A stretch of DNA of 64,000 nt from Hexactinellida sp. DTS-2022. Taxonomy: Eukaryota; Porifera; Hexactinellida. Positions 1-10,229 of this stretch are shown in pieces. The notes beneath the pieces were generated by a model, which saw only the letters and a program-made list of their open reading frames with translations, searched no databases and was not told the origin of the DNA. The translations under genes and the position numbers were made by a program. Location: contig JAPNXP010000001.1 of the NCBI GenBank assembly GCA_028753945.1, positions 16,296,501 through 16,360,500 on the forward strand. The letters are read 5' to 3'. How positions within the stretch are numbered: the stretch's first letter is position 1; every line of letters begins with the position of its first letter.

Positions 1-57
1 GAGATTTCAGTATTAAATGATTTAGTACTGTTTTTTTCTGAGTTTGTACAAAAATTA
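1..57 (-). other. 5' flank of a zinc-finger gene lying left of the window
   Basis: These bases match, with few changes, the sequence immediately upstream of the two zinc-finger copies (11507-11560 and 26759-26815): the same GAGATTTCAGTA start, then AAATGATT and TTTGTACAAAAA. Those genes are on the minus strand, so this piece is the upstream flank of a further copy whose coding part would lie just outside the window. The match stops where a short Helitron-like element begins. Confidence 0.6.
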
Positions 58-162
58 TCTATACTATTAAAACACAATTAATCTTTATATATACACGAAC
101 GACGGATCGGTGATACGCACTTTATGTTAACAGCCGCTATGCGGCATAGGCTACTATTCTAG
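58..162 (+). mobile_element. Miniature Helitron-like element, about 105 bp
   Basis: It starts TCTATACTATTAAAACAC after an A and ends CTAG before a T. A GCCGC-TAT-GCGGC hairpin sits about 13 bp before the end. TC...CTRR ends, a subterminal hairpin and insertion between A and T are the Helitron hallmarks. The insertion point matches where the zinc-finger 5' flank diverges from its paralogues. It is far too short to code and would depend on a helicase supplied elsewhere. Confidence 0.55.
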
Positions 163-539
163 TAAATATGGTAACGAATTAAACACAAATCGCAGAAGAC
201 CAATTTTCCGCAGAAGAATCAAATTTCCATGAAAATTTTGGTCTCCTCGGGCTAATTTTCCAAAGGGACCAAAATTTCCGTAACAGTACTTAACTATACA
301 ATATATTTATATTGTAAGAGTGTACTCTAGTTAATAATTAAAAATGACCAGCTTTTCCCTGACACCATACAAATTTAATGATACTAACAATTAAATTTCC
401 ATAACGCCCCACAAACATTACTGGATCCGCCAATGGAAGTAAGTTATCTACATCAACCGACCAAAAATATTTGAACAACAGGAATTTATTCCAGACAAAA
501 TATGCTTCTTGTAGCTTATTAATGGCTGTTTAAAACCCT
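163..539. repeat. Dispersed repeat sequence, no gene
   Basis: About 365-545 recurs inverted at 13260-13408 and in part at 29825-29920 (shared ACCATACAAATT and CCACAAACATTAC motifs). The 450-490 part carries a Tc1-like end (ACCAAAAATATTTGAACAA) that the 13.3 kb copy lacks. I see no reading frame worth calling. Confidence 0.5.
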
Positions 540-1055
540 AGATCTGCCCCCAAATTGAAATTTGATGTGCTGCTGATACGTACATACTATTGCAATAGGG
601 TGCCACCAGCACAATAAGGTTGGGATTGGGAACCACTGTTCTAAGTCAAATAAAAATGCGGTTTCTAAAACTATAACTTTAAAATACAATACTGACCAAC
701 AAACAAACAAAATTAATGAAGTTCTAACAATATGGATATATTCTAAAAGTGATTATTCTGATTTTTGTAAAAGCTGAATCTCTACAATAGTAAGTAAATG
801 TCGATATTCAGTGGTTTTTATAAGTAATCATAAAATTCATTTTACAAACTGAATAAATTGTTTGTATCTATTCTGTATCGCAAAAACAATTTTGTACGCC
901 CTCTGTTTTCTGTGAGTAACATGCATTGGTATGTTTTCCGTAAGTGGATGAGAGCATGAGAGCACCCATAGTTAATAGTGTGATTTCCCTTAGGTTTACA
1001 TGATCCATCTTGCGAATGCGTGATATTAGGATGATAGACCGTGTCATTGATCACT
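540..1055 (-). pseudogene. Relic of a C2H2 zinc-finger gene (3' end only)
   Basis: From about 540 to 900 the sequence follows the 3' flanks of both intact zinc-finger copies (10230-10560 and 25210-25570), including GGTTGGGATTGGGAACCACTG and TGTTTGTATCTATTCTGTATCGCA. Upstream of that only a decayed tail of the last finger can be read (HALIHLRK, then a scrambled C-terminus). The finger array itself is gone, and at about 1060 the relic abuts the recombinase of a DIRS-type retroelement. It is a third, dead member of the local family. Confidence 0.65.
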
Positions 1056-1059
1056 TGCG

Positions 1060-2965
1060 ACCTTAGGATTGAGGTTGGAGACCCCCCTCAATAGCCTGCA
1101 AATGATTGGGTGCTTACCCACATCATAGCTATCAATAGTACCGAGGATAGCTGTCAATGTAGAGCGATGGCACTAGTCACTAAGTGTATTATTTTCGAGT
1201 TTTAGTTTTCCATGAGGCAAGAATAATATTGAGAGCTCTTTCCAAGTAGGTTCTGGAAATTTCCAGAACTCCCGAAATTGTATATGCTGGAAATTTGACC
1301 TGCTGTTCAGTATTTGTGGGTAAAGCTCGCCTCGGGGATTTTTAGGATCCCTGGGAACTGAGGCAAAAGTAGAGGGTGAGCTACTAACTGATTCAAAAGT
1401 GTCGGTCGCGATGGATGACTTGGCCTGAAAAGTACAATTATTAGTGCTCTCACCACTAGATCCTAAGCAACTTTATTCAATGTTCTGTCAATCACAAAAA
1501 TGAGAAACGTAAGGGCACTGTATCTCTGGTCTGTAAAGAGTGAATGCATTCACCGTATTTGCAGTGGAGTCCTTCTTCCAGCTCACATATATTAGCAACT
1601 GATGTGTTAATCGGCTGGCGAGATCTATACTGGGAGTGAGGGATAGTTGGCGAATCACACTCTGAAATATACCGGGATAGAGCATCGGCCATGGTATTGT
1701 CCTTCCCCTGGAGGTGTTCCGAGACACTAATATTTGTTTCTGGAAACACCAGTTCCAAAGTTGAAATGCCAACTGACACAGCTGATGTGGCTGGGTACCG
1801 CCCTTTCTTGTTCGCGAATGCCACTGCTGATTTGTAGTACATTCTGATAAGTACGTGTGCTTAGAGTGCAAACAGTTGAAGGCCGAATAAAGAAGCCCTT
1901 AGAAGATTTATTAAAGCTTTTTTTCCTGCATTCCATGGATCCCGAGTCAATTTTCTGGCCGTTGTCACAACACAGCCTGTCAAGCTGACATGGGTGGCAA
2001 TCGCCTGTGAGAATGGGGGGACTGTTACATGCCCATTGTACTTAAGGGGCTGTTCGACCCACAAAGTCAGATATTGTATATATTGGGCCTCGAGGCGTGG
2101 TGTATTTTGAGTGTATTTTGAAAGCCTAAGAATACAAGAGTGTGTAGGGAGTATTTTCGATCTCCCCTTGTTGGCTATGAATCCCAGCCTGGTCAGTAGC
2201 TCATGATCAGTAAGGCCTGTGAGCACAGTTCTTGCATGTGTTCAACAAAAACCCACATCCTCTTGTCTCACTTCTAAGGCTAGGTATGCATCCTTGAGTC
2301 CATACCCGTAGGTTCCTATCAAGAAATCGTTTCTTTGTAGAACTCCGGACCTTCTATTTTTGAATGTGGTCTAGAAACGAAACTGCTCAGGGTCCCTAGG
2401 TTCAGAATTAGTATTTTTCGGGATTAAGAATATTGGACAGGATAAATTCCACTAGGGTCCCCATTACTGCTCCCTCGTGTATCAAGGCGGTAATCTCCCG
2501 ATGTGCTATTTGCTTCGCCTCTGGTTGTATTTGAGGATTGAGGACCACATATGTCTGTGGAAGGTGTAGCTGAAATTGAATGGGACCCTCTCACCCAACT
2601 CAGTATTACCACTTGATCGCAAATGATCTTTTCCCAATTCAGTTAAGGTGTGTGGGAGCCGAGCTGAGGATCTAATTCCGGAATTTAGGAGGGAAAGATA
2701 GGTGAGAGCTGCATGTTTATGAATAATTGGATTTGTTTCGTAGGGGCGCGAGACTGTTAATAAGCCTTTTGGAGCACATTTCCCGCCAAAACTGGAGCTC
2801 TCTCCTCCAGTAGGCTCCCGCCGAAATAAACTAGTGGCTCGGCCAGGTGTGTATTGACTATTTTTTGGAGCGAATGCGTTTAGCTTGGGGAGCATATTTG
2901 TGAAGACTAGATTGGGCTTTGGATAAGTCTCCAAGTCGATTGGATATCCGCGCACAAGCAAAAGT
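1060..2965 (-). pseudogene. DIRS/Ngaro-type (tyrosine-recombinase) retroelement pol relic
   Basis: Read on the minus strand through several frameshifts and stops, domain order is that of YR retroelements. The linker and reverse transcriptase lie at about 2960-2100, with pieces such as KDAYLAL and LGFIANKGRSKILPTHS. RNase H follows at about 1960-1640, with SAVAFANKKG and the end motif QGKDNTMADALSRY. A tyrosine-recombinase start lies at about 1330-1060 (NPRGELYPQILNSR, ASWKTKTRK, then IDSYDVGKHPIICRLLRGV). The catalytic R-H-R-Y part is missing because the element is cut at the junction with the zinc-finger relic. LTR or split repeats were not found. It is clearly inactive. A Ty3 origin is less likely because the RNase H and recombinase match the DIRS pattern. 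Confidence 0.7.
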
Positions 2966-3909
2966 GTTGAACGAGGTTCAGGCGTGAAGTCTTAGCTCGG
3001 AAGCCAGAACTCGGTCAATTGAGTAAAGCGTTTAGCTCCTCTTCTCCATAATCGTAGCATTTGCTGAACCGATAAGAACAAGGGATGCTTGGATGGTACT
3101 AATTATTTCATTTGAGGTAAAGTCATCTTCTTCCTGGAGAGCCCTCAATTTTTGGTCAGCGATCCAACTGCGTAAATAGAACTCGTTGATAACCAGTTAA
3201 GACCTCGTCATTTGTTTTGATAAGCCTGACAACTCTGATCAAATTATTGAGTACACCTTAGAGACATTAATAATTCACATGTCTGGGCGTGGGATTCGCA
3301 ACTTCCCTCCTGACCCTGTGGTTTATAGGTCGAGTATTCGGAAATTTTTCTGTAAAATTGGAGAAGTATTTCCTCTCAAGTCTCAACAAGAGGACTCGGG
3401 TCGAAAGCATTTGATATATTTGCTTGCCCGGATATCGGAAAAGGGCTAATCAGATGAGTTCTCAATGGTTTGTTGGGAACTAGTATTGATAATATTACCA
3501 GCATTTTCTCCTGGTTCATGAGACTTAGCCAAGGACTAGCCAAGGACTGTAAGGTGTCCTTTGACAGCCTGATTATTGCCGCCCGTTGTGGAGGATGTAA
3601 ACTGCTATCAAACGCAGTTATAGAAGTAAGATAAAATCACCAGAGTTCCTGGTCCGTCTGACCTGGAGGTTTTCAAAGAGATACGGGTAGTAATAAGCTG
3701 AAATAAATAACAATAAGAGTAAATGTTGACGCTTTGACTAGTGTTTCAATAAGATAAGGGGTTATATACGCTGTGTATATTAAAATATTATGGGTAGATA
3801 AGAGTAGATAAAGCGGTAATAAATATAGACATATCCAATCATAAACTTATGGGATAATTTATATATAGCTCAGCTCTAGTGCAGCTCTACTAGAGTTCAG
3901 TTTTGACAA
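2966..3909. other. Gene-free stretch upstream of the DIRS relic
   Basis: It probably includes decayed 5' parts of the same retroelement, being slightly richer in GC up to about 3600. No protein can be read with confidence. From 3700 it is plain AT-rich sequence. Confidence 0.35.
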
Positions 3910-5314
3910 TCTATCTCTATATTAAAAGCGGAATTGTTGTGTGTTTGTTTGGATGTTTGTCCGTAATTGATTGGAAAGACTACGAGTCCCAGAAAGCTGA
4001 AAATTGGCATGCAGGGGTAATTTTACACGCTGACAACGATCTATTGGTTTTCTAAGCGAAATAACGGGATTATGACGTCATAAACGAACATATTTGGGGA
4101 TAACTCATTCAGTTTTTATTCGATTCGCCCACAATTTTAGATGATAACACAACATACAATGAGACACACGTATACCGATTTATGGGAATGTGACGTCACG
4201 TAGGAACTAATTTGGATTCAGCTCTTACACTTTTGGTTCAATCGACAAATAATTTTGTCACATTATAAAACAGAATGTATTGCATGTCCCTAGAAATTTT
4301 TATAATTTTCGCATTTAATCTGAGCCAGGCAATAACAAAAATGTAACGTCCAATTGCTGCATCATTGCACATATTGAGGTTTGATGATTTAATCTTCACC
4401 TACAATATTTCCGAAATTGCATACTTGATTAATCCAGTTTGGCTTCCATCAGTTTATCTATTCGTGATGTATTTAGCTTGCGTCAATCACATAAGTTATA
4501 TTACTAGCAATCTGATTTGTTTGGTCAACAAGAATGCGCTTAGAGTCTAAAATGCATTGTTTATTTATTACACCTATATTGGCTATAATAAGACTATCAA
4601 TAGAACATAGGATTTCTACTAGAAATTTAAGTTAAGTAATCTAAGATTTTGGTTCTGCTTAACGATGAGATTTATTATGTTAATTATTCCTATCAACTAA
4701 ATTAAATAGTTAACTAACCCAGCTCCTGCAAAATAAATAGTTTATGGAGGGATGTATAAATGTTTATTACTATTAAATCAAATATTTTGCAACCCTGAAT
4801 GTACCTCTGCAGTCTGCATAATAATGGTTTAATGGTGAGAATAAGACCGCGTAGCGGTCTTATTCTCATCTTTAAACCATTATTATGCAGAGATTAAATC
4901 CAGAGTTGGTAAATTACTTTGCAATTTACAGAAATTAATTAATTGCGTATAATTTACCAACACAGGTCTCAATTTATTTGAGCTAACAAGCTAACGTTTT
5001 AATATAGCTGAACGAGCTACCCTTAAGAATTATTGAGCTATTAATTAACTAATAATTATTAACTAATGAGCAATGAGAATAACTTACAAACATAATTTCC
5101 CAAAACAAATTACAGTAACTAATCAAAACCAAAAATGAATTTTAGGCACGGACACAGGTGAACTCATTATTAATATTATTGCTTTTGGGGAGGGAAAGGC
5201 CGCGAAGCGGCCGTTAATTGCATTGCGTAGTGCCTAACACGAACGAACAAAAGTCGCGAAGCGACTTTTGTGAGAGAGTGATCCGTCGCGAAGCGACCGA
5301 GACCGAAGGGCTCG
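3910..5314 (+). mobile_element. Helitron-like non-autonomous element, family A
   Basis: It begins A|TCTATCTCTATATTAAAAG, followed by TGTGTGTTTGTTTG, and ends in a GC-rich tail of short hairpins (GTCGCGAAGCGAC, GTCGCGAAGCGACC) closing with CCGAAGGGCTCG. The first 560 bp occur inverted at 12290-13021 and again directly downstream at 5315. The 5' end and hairpin-rich 3' end suggest a Helitron, but the last four bases are CTCG rather than CTAG/CTGG, so the class is an inference. No coding capacity. Confidence 0.5.
4813..4891. repeat. 79 bp near-perfect palindrome
   Basis: Arms of about 38 bp (TCTGCATAATAATGGTTTAA and GAGAATAAGACCGC) fold on GTAG. It lies inside the family A Helitron-like element. 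The motif GAATAAGACCG is the core of the satellite at 6165-6487. Confidence 0.8.
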
Positions 5315-5963
5315 TATATTAAAACTTAAAAGCGGAATTGTTATGTGTTTGTTTGTTTGTGTGTTTGTCCAGAATTGATTGGAAAGACTACGAGTCCCAG
5401 AAAGCTGAAAATTTGTATCCTGGGGTAATTTTGTACTGCGACAACGATCTATTGGTTTTTTTAAACAAAATAACGGGATTATGACGTCATAAATGCACTT
5501 AATAGGGAATAACTCTTTCAGTTCTTATCCGATTCGCCCACAATTTTAGATGGCAAGACAACATTCGTATGCCGATTTATGAGTTTATGACGTCACGTGG
5601 GATTTAATTATTATTATTATTATTATTGCTTTAAATTCATTGCACATACGTATTCACATACTAAATTCACTGCACATATTGAGGTTTGGTGATTACCTGC
5701 TGGCTCCACCTGCATGATTACAGTTTAGTTAGTTATATTAGTGATTTATTAATAGCATACAGAAGTGCATAAGTTTAGATATTTAGATATGAATTATTTG
5801 AACTAGATAAATCTTTTCTATTATTCTGTTATACCTCAGGGTGGGCAAGGCCGCAAAGCGGCCGATATTTGTATTACATAGTGTCTACCACGAACGAACA
5901 AAGGTCGCGAAGCGGCCTTTATGAGAGTGATCCGTCGCAAAGCGACCGAGATCGAAGGGCTCG
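5315..5963 (+). mobile_element. Second family A Helitron-like element, head-to-tail with the first
   Basis: It starts TATATTAAAACTTAAAAGCGG directly after the CTCG end of the preceding element, with no spacer. It shares the GAAAGACTACGAGTCCCAGA, ATTATGACGTCATAAA and CGCCCACAATTTTAGATG blocks with it. It ends in the same hairpin tail (GTCGCGAAGCGGCC, CGTCGCAAAGCGACC, CGAAGGGCTCG). It is shorter than the first copy because the middle is missing. Confidence 0.5.
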
Positions 5964-6164
5964 GTATTAATAGAAGAGAATGTTTTTATAGAGATGAGCT
6001 CAAGTAACGTTCAGATTTTTTCCCATACTAAAACCCCAGGCTTACTTTCTAAAGGTCAATTTCAAACTCTGGGGAAAATTGACTTTTCTCAGTGCCTGAA
6101 TACACATACTAAAAATGAGTTGACTGAATTAGACCGAAAATCTAGGCAGAAAATCTGATTTTCT

Positions 6165-6487
6165 AGGACTGGAATAAGACCGAATGGAATAAGACCGAAA
6201 GAAAATCAGTTACTGGAATAAGACCGAAAGAAAAAAAATCCGTACTGGAATAAGACCGAAAAAATCAGTACTGGAATAGACCGAATGGAATAAGACCGAA
6301 AGAAATCAGTACTGGAATAAGACCGAAAGAAAATCAGTACTGGAATAAGAACAAAAGGAATAAGAGCGAAAGAAAATCAGTACTGGAATAAGACCAAAAG
6401 GAATAAGAACGAAAGAAAATCAGTACTGGAATAAGACCAAAAGGAATAAGAACGAAAGAAAATCAGTACTGGAATAAGACCGAATAA
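6165..6487. repeat. Tandem satellite, about 28-42 bp monomer
   Basis: Roughly nine copies of CTGGAATAAGACCGAAAGAA plus AATCAGTA, some with an extra GGAATAAGA block. The same monomer occurs reversed at 6805-6870 and 9825-9856, just outside each arm of the long-TIR element. Confidence 0.85.
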
Positions 6488-6544
6488 TATAAGGGCTACA
6501 GTATGCTTAGAAATACGTATGTATTGGTAAAATAGAAATTAAAC

Positions 6545-6790
6545 CTCGAATTTCTAAGCGTGAATTATGGTTCATAGAGAAAACACCCGAGACTATCAAA
6601 GGTGTGTAGTGATTAATGGAGAAACCACTCGCCTTTCTAAGTGTGATGTATTGATCATGGAGAAAACACTCGCCTATCTAAGTGTCTTGTATTAATCATG
6701 TAGAAAACACTCGCCACTCTCATTGTCTTATATGGAGAATGGTTAAAACGCTCGCCTTTCTAAGTGTCTAATATTGATCAGGGTGAAAAG
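6545..6790. repeat. Degenerate tandem repeat, about 45-50 bp period
   Basis: About five units built on GAGAAAACACTCGCC, then TTCTAAGTGT and ATTGATCATG. It is distinct from the satellite on either side. Confidence 0.75.
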
Positions 6791-6878
6791 CAGCCCTTAC
6801 ATTTTTCGGTCTTATTCCAGTACTGATTTTATTTCGGTCTTATTCCATTCGGTCTTATTTCAGTACTGATTTTCTTTC

Positions 6879-7347
6879 TAGTAGGGCAGATTAGCTGATG
6901 GATGTGGACATCCCGGACCAAAGCACCAAATTTTTTCCACATATAGACCATTGCTTGGGCACTCAATTTTTGGTAGGATCCACTTCCGCCGGATACATTA
7001 TGACCTCCATCAGGCATTTTCAAAATGACCACTTTAATATTATTCGGACAAAAGCCCGCATTCACGAACTCATGGCAAATGACTTCGTATAAGGTTATTA
7101 TATGCATAGTTGTAATCAGAACAGTGTGCGCTGTCGAAAGATGGGTCACTTGGTAGGGTTGCTATGATTTTTGAGAATGGAATGTTCAACATTCCACCGT
7201 TGTCAAGGAAACTTTTTAATCTGAATATGGTCATGTGACCCCTCTAATTAACGGAAATTCCATGCTGATTACGAATATCTTATTTCTAGATTGGGCTAAA
7301 TATCACCTGAAAAGTTATATTACATTTAGTGGTTAATGATTAGCTAG
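6879..7347. repeat. Left inverted arm of the composite element
   Basis: Reverse complement of 9347-9824. It includes the blocks GGGTCACTTGGTAGGGTTGC and GTGACCCCTCTAATTAACGG. A short open frame of about 60 codons is conserved in both arms (see rejected list). Confidence 0.9.
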
Positions 7348-7417
7348 TAAAGTAAAAAAGTGAGAATTGTGTGAATACTGTGATGGTATACTAAAAATTA
7401 TGGTTCGTACCATGTCA

Positions 7418-8930
7418 CTAAAAATATTGCTTCTCACAGTTACAACTACAAAGTTCTGTGCATATCCAACGCGCTTTTCTGCACGCGCATCTACCGCCAA
7501 AGTCACTTCTACTCTTGAAACTACATTTTACGAATTCACTGCATGCTTTTGAAGCCACAGGTAAACTGTTCCATACAGGAATCCATGATTGGGTTTTATC
7601 ATCAATAATCCAGCCCCTACCTTCTGGAGTAGGTACACGTTGTCCAATTTGCTCACTGGTGCACCATATCTCAGACTGATATGCAACTCGTTTTGAGTGT
7701 TGTAGTAGTGCATCCCGGGTAAGCGGTATTCTCTCCATTGTTTTCTCTTGACAAAATATTTCTTTTCTTCCTTCATCCACATATTACAAAATACTTGCTT
7801 TATCATTTAGAATATCTGTAAAGCGTTCCAGCAGCTAAAAATGCCGAGCATCGAATTCTACTTTTGTATAACGGTTGAGTGCCATGTAGGTAAAGGCAAA
7901 TGTCACATCATGATAACAGTTCCATGCATCCCATGCTGACCACTTGCCTCTCCCAAAGAATGCAGATGTAGTATCACATCCCGTGAAACAATGGAAAACA
8001 GGAAGGGCCAGAGAATTCTCTCTTCCTACTTCTTCGTAGATTGCTATGATATGATAGTATGTAAAAGTTCTTTCCTGTACCAAAAAGCTAACCCAAATGT
8101 TCACATCTTTGCATATGGTAATCAAGTGGTGTAACTTTCCATGTCAACTGCGAGCTCTAGACATTTAATATAGTTATTGAGAATGGCATCCTATAAATGG
8201 ATCAGAAGTCTAGTGTCAGCTTCCCCATGATCACATCAGAGTGGACCATGGGTCGATGGGTCATGGGTCATGGGTCAGATGGGTCACCTAAATCGATGGG
8301 TCATGGGTCACGGCTCTGTGACCCATGACCCATGACCCATTTGGAATTTCGACTTTCGTCCAGTTATAATATGAATCAAATTAACCCAGAAACATTACAG
8401 GGTATTTCTTTGTTATTAGAAGTCTACCAGAAATAATTGATTGACAAGCACCATACATTTATTATATGTCGGATTGTGTTACATAATGTTTAGATATTAA
8501 AAATTAGATATTTAAAAAGGTCAATGGGTATACGATGGGTCAAAGCGTTACTTGATGGGTCAATGGGTCACTCGATGGGTCAATGGGTCATGGGTCACTA
8601 ATGCGATGGGTCAGATGGGTCATGGGTCACCAATGTTGACCCATGGTCCACTCTGGATCACATAGCGCCATAGAACGATCACTTCCTCGAAGAATAGCTG
8701 TGACACCAGTCGCGATGATTATTTCCTTGCCTTCGGGACAATTTTGTTGGAAAGAAATGCAAACAGTTCTTGTTTATTAGTTGGATCACGTAAGAAATCT
8801 GTCCAATTTCTTGGGAGCTTATTTCTTACTTGCAACCTTCTTCCGTAACCTTTACCTCTCTTTTTCTAGTAGATTCTTTGATGCTCCAGAGGATGTACAG
8901 TATATGTCCTATACTAATACTATATCAACT
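7418..8930 (-). pseudogene. PIN/FEN-like domain protein with Cys-rich tail, decayed
   Basis: Read on the minus strand the gene runs: basic stretch RGKGYGRRL and WTDFLRDPTNKQELFAFL (about 8890-8770), GEADTRLLIH (about 8215), HCFTGCDTTSAFFGRGK (about 7985), LLQHSKRVAYQ and VPTPEGRGW (about 7700-7620), and a tail with CRK and CTELCSCNCEK (about 7490-7430). Acidic EADTR and GCDTTS blocks followed by a G-x-GK turn resemble the core of PIN/XPG-FEN nucleases. I know this protein type as a common unnamed family in invertebrate genomes, and its function is not established. It is broken by in-frame stops near 7790 and 7840, a frameshift near 8125, and a hAT-like MITE at 8237-8655. No start codon could be fixed. 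Confidence 0.65.
8237..8655. mobile_element. hAT-like MITE full of GATGGGTCATGGGTCA repeats
   Basis: Inverted ends CAGAGTGGACCATGGGTC and GACCCATGGTCCACTCTG (one base differs at the inner end), flanked by the exact 8 bp duplication GATCACAT (8229-8236 and 8656-8663). An 8 bp duplication and CAG ends fit the hAT superfamily. Both ends of the element are minisatellite-like arrays of GATGGGTCA units; the middle is unique AT-rich DNA. It interrupts the nuclease-like gene, and the host frame resumes after one copy of the duplication. Confidence 0.85.
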
Positions 8931-9346
8931 CTTTTTGGTGTTTGATAGTTGGTTAACGATGTATGGGACACGTAGGCGTCAAGTTTTGGAAATATAATCA
9001 AAGATGGGGGGCCACTTGGGGGTCTGGGGGGGGGCCACCGGGAGGTTTACTAAATATTTCCAGATTTGTTTCTTCAGAAACTAAATCTGGATATAATGAG
9101 TAAACAAACGTGATTCTCACCCTCTATCATCCCTTGGTCGATCAAAATGACCACTTTCATATAAAATATAAATCAACCGACAGGCCCGGGAAGCGTTCCC
9201 CCCCCCCCCAAACCCCAAATTGGCGCCTATGATGGGACAAATACTTGATTAGCATAAAGTCCGCTTTATTTTATTTGGACTACATAGAAATTGAAGCGAA
9301 GGGACATGATAGATAAATTTATGGCATATCCACTTTTCATTCTTAA
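8931..9346. other. Non-coding core of the composite element
   Basis: It holds a run of G (9024-9034) with GGGGGGCCACTTGGGGGTCT and a run of C (9200-9209). The GGGGTCTGGGGG style resembles eroded ends of other transposons. No frame can be supported. Confidence 0.4.
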
Positions 9347-9824
9347 GCTAGCTAATCATTAACCCTAAATGTAATATAACTTTTCAAGTGATATTTAGTC
9401 CAATCTAGAAATAAGATATTCGTAATCAGCATGGAATTTCCGTTAATTAGAGGGGTCACATGACCATATTCAGATTAAAAAGTTTCCTTGACAACGGTGG
9501 AATGTTGAACATTCCATTCTCAAAAATCATAGCAACCCTACCAAGTGACCCATCTTTCGACAGCGCACACTGTTCTGATTACAACTATGCGTATAATAAC
9601 CTTATATGAAGTCATTTGACATGAGTTCGTGAATGCGGGCTTTTGTCCGAATAATATTAAAGTGGTCATTTTGAAAATGCCTGATGGAGGTCATAATGTA
9701 TCCGGCGGAAGTGGATCCTACCAAAAATCGAGTGCCCAAGCAATGGTCTATATGTGGAAAAAATTTGGTGCTTTGGTCCGGGATGTCCACATCCTCTCAA
9801 AATATGGGCTTAAGCTGCCCTACT
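9347..9824. repeat. Right inverted arm of the composite element
   Basis: Reverse complement of 6879-7347. Starts AGCTAGCTAATCATTAACC and ends CTGCCCTACTA, then one satellite monomer in reversed order. Confidence 0.9.
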
Positions 9825-9856
9825 ATTTCAGTCTTATTCCATTCGGTCTTATTCAG

Positions 9857-10229
9857 GTTTCCCCTAAAAATCTGAACTCTAATAGAGTTATATAAATTAT
9901 TTGTTAATATAAATTAAATTCAAAACCTCATTGTAAAATGCAAACCACTTTACTAGATTAATAATATCATTGAATACTGGATTATGGTTGGATAATATTG
10001 TGTGTTATAACATAGGATTAAAAACTTATTGAAGCCTTTTGAAATAGAATGAATATAATTATTGCAAGTTGAAAGTTGAAACAATAGAATTAGTTTTAAC
10101 AGTTTTACTCAAAAACTTAATTTCTCACTAGTGTCATGTAGTAAATTCACACTCAAATTAGAAACCATTGACCCAATTCCTAACGTTTTAAAAATGTTAA
10201 CCAAATTCCTAACTTAGCGTTTACCGAAT
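9857..10229. other. AT-rich spacer
   Basis: No gene seen. 10060-10140 (AAGTTGAAAGTTGAAACAAT, TTTTACTCAAAA) recurs at 27500-27560 and 43340-43440, so it belongs to a dispersed repeat. Confidence 0.4.

Larger units (their letters stand above)
6879..9824 (-). mobile_element. Composite element with about 470 bp terminal inverted repeats and a nuclease-like gene
   Basis: The left arm (6879-7347) and right arm (9347-9824) are inverted copies of each other, differing at few positions. They enclose a core of about 2.0 kb. The core carries one decayed protein gene on the minus strand and a hAT-like insertion. Both arms are bordered outside by the GAATAAGACCGAA satellite. The outer end reads CTAGTAGGGCAG on the left and CTGCCCTACTA on the right. 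I could not find a target duplication, so the true ends may lie farther out in the satellite. The superfamily is not recognised. Confidence 0.7.

Noticed and set aside
519-710. Open frame of 63 codons on the minus strand
   Set aside because: It lies in the dispersed 3' flank of the zinc-finger copies, and the other copies do not keep the frame.
4365-4550. 61-codon frame with hydrophobic residues
   Set aside because: It lies inside a Helitron-like element and is not preserved in the inverted copy at 12.3 kb.
5220-5314. CRISPR-like short GC-rich repeats (GTCGCGAAGCGAC)
   Set aside because: They are hairpins of Helitron-like tails, with no spacer array, in a eukaryotic genome.
6898-7092. Frames conserved in both inverted arms (also 9602-9790)
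   Set aside because: Conservation follows from the arms being copies. Both strands are open, and no protein family is recognised.
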